A program made the translations under genes and the position numbers. Shown here one piece after another: positions 45,971 to 54,680 of a stretch of 64,000 bases of DNA (the first letter of the stretch is position 1; each line of letters starts with the position of its first letter). Origin of the DNA: Fidelibacterota bacterium (lineage in GTDB: Bacteria; Fidelibacterota; SORT01); assembly GCA_022571215.1 (NCBI GenBank), contig JACZYG010000001.1, positions 186,001-250,000 of the forward strand. The letters are read 5' to 3'. The notes under the pieces were generated by a model. That model was not told the origin of the DNA. It ran no database searches and saw only the letters and a list, made by a program, of their open reading frames with translations.

Positions 45971-46411
45971 TTAAAACGGCAGATCATCATCTTCATCTTC
46001 CATCTCCTTCGATTCATCAGGAGAATTTTCCGTGTTGGGCGCTGAATCGGGACTTTTGCCTCCACTGTCTCCCTTTGAGCCGAGCATGGTAATATTGTCC
46101 GCCACAATTTCTGTCATATATTTTTTCTCGCCGTCTTGTTCCCAAGAACGAGTCTGGAGCTTACCTTCCACACATACTAATTGTCCTTTTTTGAGCCATT
46201 CTCCCGCAAATTCCGCTTGCCTGCGCCATGTAATAATACGATGCCACTCGGTCTTTTCCTGGTTTTTTCCATCATTATCTTTCCAGCGCTCAGAGGTAGC
46301 AAGATTCAGCTTAGCCTGCGCAGTCCCGTTAGGAGTATATTTCAGCTCCGGATCGCCCCCGAGTCTGCCGATGAGAATTACTTTATTCATACTGCTTATA
46401 GCATAAGCCAT
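45971..46411 (-). CDS. ssb: single-stranded DNA-binding protein (Ssb)
   Basis: 146 residues with CGGAGT ahead of the first ATG (an internal MNKVILIG at 46390 is the alternative start). The OB-fold shows MNKVILIGRLGGDPELKYT, TEWHRIITWRRQAEFAGEWL and GKLQTRSWEQDGEKKY. The acidic, Ser/Asn-rich tail ends in DDDLPF, the usual partner-binding tip. It coats single-stranded DNA during replication and repair. Genes bioY and the PNP-like protein flank it on the same strand, the latter with a 59-base gap. Confidence 0.95.
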   Translation of the reverse strand: MAYAISSMNKVILIGRLGGDPELKYTPNGTAQAKLNLATSERWKDNDGKNQEKTEWHRIITWRRQAEFAGEWLKKGQLVCVEGKLQTRSWEQDGEKKYMTEIVADNITMLGSKGDSGGKSPDSAPNTENSPDESKEMEDEDDDLPF

Positions 46412-46470
46412 TATTGACTCCGATGATTAATTAAGAATAAAAATTACTTGTTCGCATCTAAAACATCAAG

Positions 46471-47220
46471 CTAATTACTCTCGGGATTTAATTGCCCGAG
46501 CAACCTTCTGAGCTTTTCAGCTGCATCTTCTGAAGGATTAACTAATAAAGAAAGAGATAAATTGAGTTTTCCGTGCGCTGCGGCTATTGATTCACTCATC
46601 AACTCATCACTAAAATAGTGAACAGAATTTTTTGTAAGGTTATTCGAGAATTCATCCAACCGATTGCTATCAGTGTCAAACGCCGCCCATACACCTTCTT
46701 CAACTTTAAAGCCCGCTTTTTCGGACTCGGTTTTTCCGATTGATGTCAATTCTTTGTCATAAACAGCAGTCATATCAGGAAATCTGGTTCCAAACTCATC
46801 AATATTTGCCCCTACAAGCGGATTGATTCCCGACAGATTTATATGATCCTTAGCCCAAAACATCAGTTCTCCGTTATCATCTTTTTGGAGCGATTCACCT
46901 ATCCCGAAAAGAAACAGTTCTCTTATCCCAAGGATTTGCAATATCCTTACGCCTGCCGCGCGCAGTCGAACATCGATCTCCGACTCATCCTCAAAAAGCG
47001 GAAGCGTGTTCATAATTACATCGTTTTCAGAATAAAAACCGCCACCATTAAATCCCATATCTTTTAGTCCTGAAAGGGAAGAGTAGGCGATAAATTTTTC
47101 TGAATCAAAGTTTAAAAAAGTATGTAGTTTATTACCGAGAACGAATGCTCTTTTACCAGTTATCAGGAACCTGCTCTGTATTTCATTTGCCGCGGACTCA
47201 AACCTCTCATAAAGGTCCAT
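46471..47220 (-). CDS. purine nucleoside phosphorylase homologue, probably inactive
   Basis: 249 residues. The middle retains a clear PNP block: GELMFWAKDHINLSGINPLV (about 116-135) and RFPDMTAVYDKEL (about 144-156). But the three phosphate/catalytic motifs of the family are missing: the N-terminal GSGLG reads LGNKL, the GR-x-H-x-YEG loop reads NTLPLFEDES, and TNAAGG reads FGIGES. The GPxYETPAE loop reads VWAAFDTDSN. So phosphorolysis is unlikely. It could bind purine or a nucleoside for sensing, or be a structural paralogue. It lies between divIVA (33 bases) and ssb in the cysS operon. I am sure of the homology, not of the role. Confidence 0.75.
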   Translation of the reverse strand: MDLYERFESAANEIQSRFLITGKRAFVLGNKLHTFLNFDSEKFIAYSSLSGLKDMGFNGGGFYSENDVIMNTLPLFEDESEIDVRLRAAGVRILQILGIRELFLFGIGESLQKDDNGELMFWAKDHINLSGINPLVGANIDEFGTRFPDMTAVYDKELTSIGKTESEKAGFKVEEGVWAAFDTDSNRLDEFSNNLTKNSVHYFSDELMSESIAAAHGKLNLSLSLLVNPSEDAAEKLRRLLGQLNPESN

Positions 47221-47253
47221 TCGATTCGCTCTTTTCTTTCAAAAAATCATCCA

Positions 47254-47841
47254 TCATACTTGTAGATGAGATTGCTCCTCCGATTCAGATTCTTGAACAT
47301 CTTCATCATTCTGCTCATGTATGACCGGTTCGGAGTCCACTTTATCCTCTTCAATAATCTCTTTCCTGACAACCTTCTCCCCTTCATCTGTATTTACCTC
47401 GTCAAATAATTCCAATAATTCTATCTGAGAATTCAGCATACCCTTCAATTTAACCATAAATGAATCCCTCAGTACTGTCAATCGAGTTATCTCGTCCTCA
47501 ATCTTCGAGACTTTTTTACGGGCTGAGTCCATTAACTTATCCGCATGTAACTCCGCGTCCCCGACTATCAACTCCGCTTCCTTACGAGAATTTTGCATTG
47601 ATTTGTCAGTAGTTTCCTTCGCGCTTATCAGAGTATCCTGAAGGCTTTTCTCTACCCGCCGGTATTCTTCTATCTCTTTTTCAAGCCTCTTGCTTTTTTG
47701 TTCAAACTCTCTTCGTTCCTGTTGAAGTTTTTCAAATTCTTCAGAAGCAAGTTCAAGGAATGCCTGAACTTCGTATTTATCGTATCCTCTTACTCCTTTT
47801 TTGAATTCCCATTTTCGTATGTCGATAGGTGTAAGTTTCAA
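47254..47841 (-). CDS. divIVA: DivIVA domain-containing coiled-coil protein
   Basis: 195 residues from a TTG start preceded by a near-perfect AGGAGGT. The N-terminal DivIVA block reads LTPIDIRKWEFKKGVRGYDK (3-22) with YEVQAFLEL, the membrane-curvature and dimerisation part. A long coiled coil (about 35-150) follows, then an acidic, Glu-rich tail (about 155-195, EEDKVDSEPVIHEQNDED). In Gram-positive bacteria DivIVA marks poles and septa; in this FCB genome its role is inferred. It is next to yggT and yggS. Confidence 0.88.
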   Translation of the reverse strand: MKLTPIDIRKWEFKKGVRGYDKYEVQAFLELASEEFEKLQQERREFEQKSKRLEKEIEEYRRVEKSLQDTLISAKETTDKSMQNSRKEAELIVGDAELHADKLMDSARKKVSKIEDEITRLTVLRDSFMVKLKGMLNSQIELLELFDEVNTDEGEKVVRKEIIEEDKVDSEPVIHEQNDEDVQESESEEQSHLQV

Positions 47842-47855
47842 GCGTTACCTCCTGA

Positions 47856-48149
47856 TTATTTAAGTCTAAATCCGATGTCAAGAAGACTTTCAACTACAAA
47901 TATATCCGCGAAATAAAGTACCAACAATGCCGCCATTGGAGAAAAATCTATAGTTCCCGCGGGCATATATTTTCTTATTGGCGCCAATATAGGCTCTGTT
48001 ATGTTATATAAGAAAACTACAAACTGATTGTCTCTGTCCACTTCGACCCACGAGATTACCGACCTTACCAAGAAAAGAATATATCCGATACTTATCAACA
48101 GGTCGAGAATCTTCCCCAGCGCAACTAATAAATTTCCTATGATAACCAA
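47856..48149 (-). CDS. yggT: YggT family integral membrane protein
   Basis: 97 residues from a TTG at 48149, which has GGGGAGG 5 bases ahead and clears the yggS stop by one base; a longer start at 48179 would overlap yggS. Two long hydrophobic segments (about 2-30 and 68-90) flank the family motif SVISWVEVDRDNQFVVFLYN, then ITEPILAPIRKYMPAG. The same family in Gram-positives (YlmG) and plants affects nucleoid or chloroplast division. It sits between yggS and divIVA. Confidence 0.9.
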   Translation of the reverse strand: MVIIGNLLVALGKILDLLISIGYILFLVRSVISWVEVDRDNQFVVFLYNITEPILAPIRKYMPAGTIDFSPMAALLVLYFADIFVVESLLDIGFRLK

Positions 48150-48150
48150 T

Positions 48151-48855
48151 TCAACCTCCCCATACCGCGCGTTCACCAAATATTGCGCGCCCGATTCTCA
48201 CCATAGTAGAACCTTCTTCTATCGCTATCTCAAAATCATTCGTCATACCCATCGAAAGATATTTCATTTCAATTCCTTCAATATTTGAACCTGATGCGCT
48301 GTCGTATAACGATTTCAATTTCCGGAAAGCGCTTCTAATTTTGCTTTCATCTGTTGACCTCGGCCCTACTGTCATCAATCCACACATCTTCAATTCAGTG
48401 GTCTCGGTTATCTCACTCAACAGATCCAACGTTTCTTCGGGTCTGACCCCGAATTTTGTCTCTTCACCGGAAGTGTTAACCTCAAGTAACAACTCTTTAT
48501 CGTTCCCACCGACAGAAGCTATTTTTTTCGCAAGTTTCAGGCTGTCCACAGAATGAATGATATCAAATAACTTAAGCGCTTTGCTGACCTTATTCGATTG
48601 TAAGTGTCCTACCATATGTTTTTTAAATCCGCCAACAGTGTTGGGGAACTTTCTTTCGGCTTCCTGTATTCGATTTTCGCCTATATCGGTGATACCGGCA
48701 TTAACAGCTTCTATTATTGCCATAGCGTCAAAAGTTTTAGAAATTCCAACGATACGGACTTCCCCTTCACGCCTTCCATACTTCAACTCCGCATCTTTCA
48801 CTCTTTCGAGCACCTGCGCGACATTTTCAGCTATTGATATAGTAATTAAATCCAA
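48151..48855 (-). CDS. yggS: YggS/PLPBP pyridoxal phosphate homeostasis protein
   Basis: 234 residues. VRIVGISKTFDAMAIIEA (about 33-50) carries the PLP lysine; IGENRIQEAERK, HMVGHLQSNK, LLEVNTSGEETKFGV, CGLMTVGP and LSMGMTNDFEIAIEEGSTMV (split over about 205-224) complete the alanine racemase-like barrel. The protein has no known catalysis and balances PLP and amino/keto acids in the cytoplasm. It is 57 bases after cysS and leads into yggT-divIVA. Confidence 0.95.
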   Translation of the reverse strand: MDLITISIAENVAQVLERVKDAELKYGRREGEVRIVGISKTFDAMAIIEAVNAGITDIGENRIQEAERKFPNTVGGFKKHMVGHLQSNKVSKALKLFDIIHSVDSLKLAKKIASVGGNDKELLLEVNTSGEETKFGVRPEETLDLLSEITETTELKMCGLMTVGPRSTDESKIRSAFRKLKSLYDSASGSNIEGIEMKYLSMGMTNDFEIAIEEGSTMVRIGRAIFGERAVWGG

Positions 48856-48912
48856 TATAACCTGCTTAATATATCTTCAGACCGCACTAAAATCAAGCGG
48901 TTTAGGTTAGAA

Positions 48913-50322
48913 CTATTTTCTCCTTTTCGGCAGAGTGCCTCGAGGAGTATCTTCTAAATTGTATCCCATTTCAAACAATTCATCCCTGATCTTATCTGAC
49001 AAAGCCCAATCCTTTGCTAAGCGGGCATCCTCCCTCTGCCTGATCATTTCATAGACCGATTGATCTATTTCCGTCTCTTTTTCCGGCAGTATTCCCAAAA
49101 CTTTGTTCATATGGTCTAACTCAAGAAGAAATTGTCCGGCTTCCTCTTTCCCTATATCGCCCTCGTCTTTTAGGATATTTGCGTTTCGCATAGTCCTGTA
49201 AAGAGCTGACAGGGCTTCTGATATATTCAGGTCATCCTCAAGAGCTTCTTCAAATTCCTTATGAAGCTCCATTGGTCTCCCAGCACTAAGCGGTCCAACA
49301 AATCTTCCTTCCCCCCGGATTCTTTCCATGGTTTGCATAAAATCAGTTATTTTCCGGATGCTCCCCTCCGCCTCCTTCAGTTTCTTATCGGTCAGGTCAA
49401 GCTGAGAACGATAGTGAGTAGAAAGAAGCGCTAACCGTATCGCCTCAGGCGAATATTTCTTTATTAGATCTTCCAATAATATTATATTTCCACGCGATTT
49501 GGACATCTTCTCACCCTCGTATATCAGGTGAGCGCAGTGAACCCAGTACTTGACAAACTTTTTGCCTGATGCCGCTTCGCTTTGCGCTATCTCGTTTTCA
49601 TGATGAGGGAATATATTGTCTACCCCTCCGCAATGAATATCCAGCTCCTCGCCGAGGTATTTCATTGACATAGCCGAACATTCGATGTGCCAGCCGGGAC
49701 GACCTTTGCCTAATGAAGTTTCCCAATAAATATCTCCGTCTTCCTCTTTCCATGCTTTCCAGAGAACAAAATCGTGGGCGCCTTCTTTGTCGTACTCATC
49801 GTCCGAGACTCTCTCGCCGGCTCTCATTTCATCAGGATTTAAATGAACGAGGTTTTCCTTTCCGTATCCGGGATATTTATCTATCGAAAAATACAGGGAG
49901 CCGTCTTCTGCCTTGTAGGCATATTTTTTCTTGAGAAGCTCCTCTATCAATTCAACCATCTCGTCAATAGTTTCCGTAGCCCTTGGATATTCATCCGCGT
50001 TTTTTACATTTAAAACCGACAGACCCTTTTTAAACGCTTTTTCATACCTTCTTGTTATAGAGAGAAGCTTGCTCTTATCTCCGTCGGATGCTTTTATGGT
50101 CTTGTCATCAACATCCGTTATATTCATTATCAGCGTCACGTCATAATCCTTGTATTCCAAATACCTCCGCAGAAGATCCTCGAATACATACGCCCTGTAA
50201 TTACCGATATGCGGATAACTGTATACAGTCGGACCGCAGGCATACATCTTTACTTTCTTGTCTTGAAGCGGAACGAATTCTTCCTTCTTCCTGGAGAGAG
50301 TGTTATATAGTTTCAGAGTCAT
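48913..50322 (-). CDS. cysS: cysteinyl-tRNA synthetase
   Basis: 469 residues. YACGPTVYSYPHIGNYRAYV (28-47) contains the zinc Cys and the HIGH-type motif PHIGN; GRPGWHIECSAMS (about 208-220) and HCGGVDNIFPHHENE (about 231-245) supply the other zinc ligands; EKMSKSRGN (about 273-281) is the KMSKS loop. It charges tRNA-Cys in the cytoplasm. It heads an operon cysS-yggS-yggT-divIVA-pnp-like-ssb-bioY and has an unusual 486-base AT-rich upstream region. Confidence 0.96.
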   Translation of the reverse strand: MTLKLYNTLSRKKEEFVPLQDKKVKMYACGPTVYSYPHIGNYRAYVFEDLLRRYLEYKDYDVTLIMNITDVDDKTIKASDGDKSKLLSITRRYEKAFKKGLSVLNVKNADEYPRATETIDEMVELIEELLKKKYAYKAEDGSLYFSIDKYPGYGKENLVHLNPDEMRAGERVSDDEYDKEGAHDFVLWKAWKEEDGDIYWETSLGKGRPGWHIECSAMSMKYLGEELDIHCGGVDNIFPHHENEIAQSEAASGKKFVKYWVHCAHLIYEGEKMSKSRGNIILLEDLIKKYSPEAIRLALLSTHYRSQLDLTDKKLKEAEGSIRKITDFMQTMERIRGEGRFVGPLSAGRPMELHKEFEEALEDDLNISEALSALYRTMRNANILKDEGDIGKEEAGQFLLELDHMNKVLGILPEKETEIDQSVYEMIRQREDARLAKDWALSDKIRDELFEMGYNLEDTPRGTLPKRRK

Positions 50323-50428
50323 AGATGTAAATTAAGACAATTGAGATGTTTAAACAAGTCCCGGAAGAACAGCAACACTGTTGACATAAATTTTCGCGTT
50401 CAATTTCAATTAAAAAAATTTAATATTA

Positions 50429-50442
50429 GTTTAAATTTAAAT
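50429..50442. repeat. GTTTA-N4-TAAAT palindrome, copy 1
   Basis: GTTTA-AATT-TAAAT, the imperfect copy (last base T instead of C), preceded by ATATTA. It lies 183 bases from copy 2. Confidence 0.5.
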
Positions 50443-50611
50443 TGTCCTTGTAATTTTAGTACTTATTGCTGTTTATCGTCCAATATTGAATCAAAAAAGA
50501 TAAATCAGTATTATATACCGAAAATAATTACGATTTTTATCTTTATACAGCAAACCACGGATTTATTTACTATATCATGTAGTTAATAAACATAAATTGA
50601 ACATATTGTTA

Positions 50612-50625
50612 GTTTATATTTAAAC
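50612..50625. repeat. GTTTA-N4-TAAAC palindrome, copy 2
   Basis: GTTTA-TATT-TAAAC with perfect 5-base arms, preceded by TGTTA. It lies 184 bases from copy 3. Confidence 0.55.
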
Positions 50626-50792
50626 CAATATTATTTGCTGCAATTCACCCTATTTGTAACATATTTTCATAAAATTACAACTGTTTTTTTTCAGGCAGCT
50701 ATGATTATAGTGAATGTTCTACACATTTTATAAGATTGTCGCCTTATACCCTACACTATACAGCATATTACGAACAATATGCGTATATAATA

Positions 50793-50812
50793 TTAGTTTA
50801 CTCTTAAACTAA
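50793..50812. repeat. TTAGTTTA-N4-TAAACTAA palindrome, copy 3
   Basis: TTAGTTTA-CTCT-TAAACTAA with perfect 8-base arms. Its right arm includes the stop codon of the oligopeptidase gene. It may also act as a weak stem at the end of that transcript, although there is no strong T-run. Confidence 0.55.
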
Positions 50813-52950
50813 TTTTGAATACCCAAAACACTAAAAATCAGCGCATACTCGAATGCTTTATCTCTGAGATAATCGTATCGCCCCGAAGCCCCCATATGTC
50901 CTGCCCCCATTTTCGTTTTTAGCAATAGTAAATTGTTATCGGTTTTCATTTCCCTCAACTTTGCCGTCCATTTTGCAGGCTCCCAATAACCGACTCGCGG
51001 ATCATTCAAGCCCGCCTCGATTAACATATTCGGATAATCTTTCTCGACCACATTATCATAAGGCGAATACTTCACCATGTAATCGTAATCTTCTTTCAGT
51101 TTCGGATTACCCCACTCTTCCCACTCGATAGCCGTTAGCGGAATTGTTTCATCCAACATTGTATTTATCACGTCAACAAACGGCACGCTTGCGATCACCA
51201 ACTCAAATAAATCCGGCTTCATGTTGGTAACGGCTCCCATCAACAACCCGCCCGCGCTTCCGCCGTAAATAACCAATTTATCTTTATTCGTATATTTTTC
51301 ACTTATCAAATATTCCGCGCAAGCGATGAAGTCGGTAAAAGTATTCATCTTATTATTCAATTTTCCGTCTTCATACCATGCTCTTCCCATCTCTCCACCA
51401 CCCCGAACGTGGGCAAGAGCATACACAAAACCCCTGTCTAACAGCGACAATATTTTCGAATCGAACGAAGGTTCTCTGCTTGACCCATACGAACCGTATC
51501 CATATAACAAGACCGGACGGCTTCCATCTCTGACATAATCGTTCCGGTATACAATCGAAATCGGGATGCTTTTCCCATCGGCAGCGGTGGCGAAAATGCG
51601 ACGTGTTGTGTAGTCCTTTTTATCATAACCGCCAAGCACCTCATATTCCTTTAAGAGCCTCTGTTCTTTAGTTCCCATATCATAATCAAACACGCTTTTC
51701 GGTGTGATCATTGAAGTGTACGTAAACCGGAGTTCCTTTTTATTAAATTCTTTGTTTCCTCTCGCCCTAAAGGTATATACAGGCTCAGGAAACTCAACAT
51801 AATAATGTGTGCCGCTATTCATATCTACTATACGAATCTGTTTTAATCCGCCCTTACGTTCATAAACCGCCATATGACCGTTAAACATATCAACGTAATC
51901 AATTTTCACATCCTCGCGATGCGGCAAGACCTCCTTCCAGTTGTCCTTACCGGGATTTTCGTCTGAAACTTCCATCAGTTTAAAGTTTAAAGCCTCGTCA
52001 TTCGTCACTACATAGAATTTGTCCGCATGGTGATAAACATAGTATTCCATCATGTGTTGGCGTGGATGGAATATCTTGAATTCGCCCTCAGGTTCATCTG
52101 CAGATAGATAACGGACTTCTGTTGTCGTGGCGCTGCCTGAACTTAAAATCAGGAATTTTCCGTCTTTCGTTTTTCCGGGGTAAAGGAAATATTGGTCATC
52201 TTCCTCGTGATAGACCAGTTCGTCTGAAGCTCCGCTTTCACCAAGCCTGTGCCTGAAGACCTTATCCGGTCGATGCGCCTCATCCAGAGTATTATAGAAG
52301 AGAGTTTTATTGTCGTTGCCCCATTCAATAGAGTATCCACCGATATTCTTTACTTCATCGGGATAAAACTCTCCGGTTTCCAAGTTTTTTATGCGGAGTA
52401 AATATCGCTCTGATCCGTTACTGTCAACGGTTACCGCGACAAGATTGTGATCCGGACTTACCTCAATCGCCCCGATTTGGAAAAAATCGTATCCTTCAGC
52501 AAGTTTATTCTGGTCGAGCAAAACCTCTTCTTCAGCGTCTAACGTTCCCTTTTTACGCGCGTAGATAGGATATTGTTTTCCTTCTTCCGTACGATTGTAA
52601 TAAAAATATTCTCCCCTTTTTTCTGGGACGGAGAGATCTGTTTCCTTTATCCTTCCCACCATCTCTTTATACAGCTTTTCCTGTAACCCTTCGGTGTGCT
52701 TCATCATCAATTTTGTGTAATCGTTTTCCGCTTCTAAATAATCTATTACGTCAGGATTATCTCTATCCTTAAGCCAATAATAATTGTCAACCCTTTCATA
52801 TCCATGCAACGTCTCAATTTTAGGTATCTTCTTAGCAATCGGCGGCTGAGGCATGTTTTTGTTTTCTTTATCTGTCATTATATTCTCTCCTGCTGAACAC
52901 CCGATTGAGACAATTGCTATTGAAACCATTGATATTATTCTTGATTTCAT
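50809..52950 (-). CDS. S9 family oligopeptidase B-like serine peptidase, lipoprotein
   Basis: 713 residues. A lipoprotein signal ends in VSIGC (Cys18). The seven-blade propeller (about 90-430) precedes the alpha/beta hydrolase domain, with LLYGYGSYGSSREPSF, the nucleophile motif IYGGSAGGLLMGAV (around residue 560), an Asp in LIEAGLNDPRVGYWEPAKW and the His in GAGHMGASGRY. This is the oligopeptidase B/prolyl oligopeptidase family, which cuts short peptides. Being exported, it works outside the cytoplasm, unlike E. coli PtrB. It leads or ends a run of four hydrolase genes (amidase, M1, DUF885) with gaps of 22-28 bases. Confidence 0.92.
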   Translation of the reverse strand: MKSRIISMVSIAIVSIGCSAGENIMTDKENKNMPQPPIAKKIPKIETLHGYERVDNYYWLKDRDNPDVIDYLEAENDYTKLMMKHTEGLQEKLYKEMVGRIKETDLSVPEKRGEYFYYNRTEEGKQYPIYARKKGTLDAEEEVLLDQNKLAEGYDFFQIGAIEVSPDHNLVAVTVDSNGSERYLLRIKNLETGEFYPDEVKNIGGYSIEWGNDNKTLFYNTLDEAHRPDKVFRHRLGESGASDELVYHEEDDQYFLYPGKTKDGKFLILSSGSATTTEVRYLSADEPEGEFKIFHPRQHMMEYYVYHHADKFYVVTNDEALNFKLMEVSDENPGKDNWKEVLPHREDVKIDYVDMFNGHMAVYERKGGLKQIRIVDMNSGTHYYVEFPEPVYTFRARGNKEFNKKELRFTYTSMITPKSVFDYDMGTKEQRLLKEYEVLGGYDKKDYTTRRIFATAADGKSIPISIVYRNDYVRDGSRPVLLYGYGSYGSSREPSFDSKILSLLDRGFVYALAHVRGGGEMGRAWYEDGKLNNKMNTFTDFIACAEYLISEKYTNKDKLVIYGGSAGGLLMGAVTNMKPDLFELVIASVPFVDVINTMLDETIPLTAIEWEEWGNPKLKEDYDYMVKYSPYDNVVEKDYPNMLIEAGLNDPRVGYWEPAKWTAKLREMKTDNNLLLLKTKMGAGHMGASGRYDYLRDKAFEYALIFSVLGIQN

Positions 52951-52975
52951 GAGATCTGTCCTTTTTTAAAATTGA

Positions 52976-54658
52976 TTATTTTTCCGATAGCACAGGATAT
53001 CTCAAATGGAAGTCAGTTGCATTCTGATACGCGCCGGCGATAGCGAGCAACGTGCCTTCATCATAAAGTTTTCCGGTGAATGTGATGCTTGTCGGCGTAC
53101 CGTTTTCCCTGAAACCGTTCGGTAACACGATTGCGGGGTGGCCTGTCAGGTTCGTTGCGAGCAGATCGCCGCTTCCAAATGTGGGCGCAACGAATACGTC
53201 AACAGATTTGAACAATGTTTCCATCTCCATCATCAAAAGCGTTCTTGCTCGATTCGCATTGATATATTCCACAGCCGGTATCAACCGTGCCTGCCTGAAG
53301 ACATTCGGCCATGCTTGCTTTTTTTGACGAATCAATCTGTCGTCGTCCCCTGAACGAGTCAACTTATCAAATGCCGCTGCTGCCTCCGCGCTCAGTATAA
53401 AACCGATGTCATAGACCGGAAAATCAGGAAATTCGATCGGTACAAGCTCGGCGCCAAGCGCCCATAATACATCCAAAACCTCATCATCGATAGCTTTTTG
53501 GTCTCTTTCTTTATCAAATTCAGCTTTCAGATAACCTATTCTTACAGAACTCAAATCAATATTTTCATTGTAGTTAAAAGGTCTGTCTGTAACCGTAAGG
53601 TCTTGACCGTCCGGGCCATATATTGCGTTAAATACTATCGCCGCGTCAGTTACGGAACGTGTCATAGGTCCGAGTTTATCCATCGTCCATGATAGTGCCA
53701 TTGCTCCCGTTCGGCTGACCCTTCCAAAAGTAGGCCTCAATCCGGTCGTTCCCGTTCGCGTAGATGGTGAAATAATAGACCCCCAGGTCTCTGAACCGAT
53801 GGCAAAGCCAACAAGTCCAGCCGCTGTAGCAGCGCCGGGACCAGCCGAGGAACCGCTCGAACCCTCTTCAAGATTCCACGGATTCCTTGTAAGTCCGCCA
53901 TACCAGACATCGCCCCATGCCAAAGCGCCGAGCGTCAGTTTAGCGACAAGAACAGCCCCCGCTTCTTCTAATTTTTTGACGACAGTCGCATCATAGTCAA
54001 AGACCTGTTCCTTAAACGGTACGCTCCCCCATGTAGTTTTTATGCCCTTTGTTGCAAGCAGATCCTTAGCGCCCCATGGAATCCCGTGAAGAGGTCCCTT
54101 ATAATTACCTGCGGCAATTTCTTCATCCGCCCGCTTCGCTTGCCGCAACGCCAACTCGTCGGTCAGAGTAATCACGCATTCCAACAGAGGACCGTATTTT
54201 CTCAACCTGTCAAGATACATGTTGGTCAGTTCAACAGACGAAACCTTTCGGGTTCTGATAAGCTCTGATAATTTTGTTATGGGCCAAAACGCTACATCTT
54301 CAAGATTTTCAGGTCTTTCAACGTTTGCGGGACGATTGTGGCTAAATTTGCTCGACTTGTTTTCAAATACCATTCCGGGAAGTATCGGGTTGAACACAAT
54401 TGCCGGAACGATTGAATTCGGCATCTCGATCCCGCGCAGCGATTCATAATTTTCTAACAAATCGCTGAGGTCTTCGACCATGGAATCTTTTTCTGCCCGG
54501 CTGAATTCCAATCCAATTACGGCTGCTGCGTCATCTATCATGGAATAGGTCACACTTCTCTCGTTTTTTAGTGTGCCATAGAATATCAATGATATAAATG
54601 CAAGTAGAGCGACAGCGGCAATAGTTATGTAAACGGTTCTTTTATTCAGATTGCTCAT
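52976..54658 (-). CDS. amidase signature-family hydrolase, membrane-anchored
   Basis: 560 residues with GGAG ahead. An N-terminal hydrophobic helix (about 9-27) anchors or exports it. The Ser-Ser-Lys triad is GIPWGAKDLLATKG (Lys, about 190) and GSSGSSAGPGAATAAGLVGF with GSETWGSI (the cis-Ser and nucleophile Ser). Substrate may be peptide amides or other amides; sequence does not specify it. GatA is excluded by the membrane segment and the missing gatB/gatC. It is in the hydrolase run 26 bases before oligopeptidase. Confidence 0.9.
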   Translation of the reverse strand: MSNLNKRTVYITIAAVALLAFISLIFYGTLKNERSVTYSMIDDAAAVIGLEFSRAEKDSMVEDLSDLLENYESLRGIEMPNSIVPAIVFNPILPGMVFENKSSKFSHNRPANVERPENLEDVAFWPITKLSELIRTRKVSSVELTNMYLDRLRKYGPLLECVITLTDELALRQAKRADEEIAAGNYKGPLHGIPWGAKDLLATKGIKTTWGSVPFKEQVFDYDATVVKKLEEAGAVLVAKLTLGALAWGDVWYGGLTRNPWNLEEGSSGSSAGPGAATAAGLVGFAIGSETWGSIISPSTRTGTTGLRPTFGRVSRTGAMALSWTMDKLGPMTRSVTDAAIVFNAIYGPDGQDLTVTDRPFNYNENIDLSSVRIGYLKAEFDKERDQKAIDDEVLDVLWALGAELVPIEFPDFPVYDIGFILSAEAAAAFDKLTRSGDDDRLIRQKKQAWPNVFRQARLIPAVEYINANRARTLLMMEMETLFKSVDVFVAPTFGSGDLLATNLTGHPAIVLPNGFRENGTPTSITFTGKLYDEGTLLAIAGAYQNATDFHLRYPVLSEK

Positions 54659-54680
54659 TATTGCTCCATACTGAAGTTTT

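Larger units (their letters stand above)
50323..50808. other. 486-base AT-rich region upstream of cysS
   Basis: No convincing gene, RNA or T-box leader is seen. The base composition is markedly AT-rich compared with the flanking genes. It must carry the cysS promoter and the end of the oligopeptidase transcript. It contains three copies of GTTTA-N4-TAAAC/T at 50429, 50612 and 50796, each in a TTAGTTTA context. Confidence 0.6.

Noticed and set aside
50323-50480. T-box or other riboswitch leader before cysS
   Set aside because: No T-box sequence, terminator-antiterminator pair or specifier stem could be made out; T-boxes are also rare outside Firmicutes-like lineages.
50429-50812. CRISPR-like spacing of the GTTTA-N4-TAAAC copies
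   Set aside because: Only three short copies, spacing of 183-184 bp is far beyond a spacer, and no cas gene is near.
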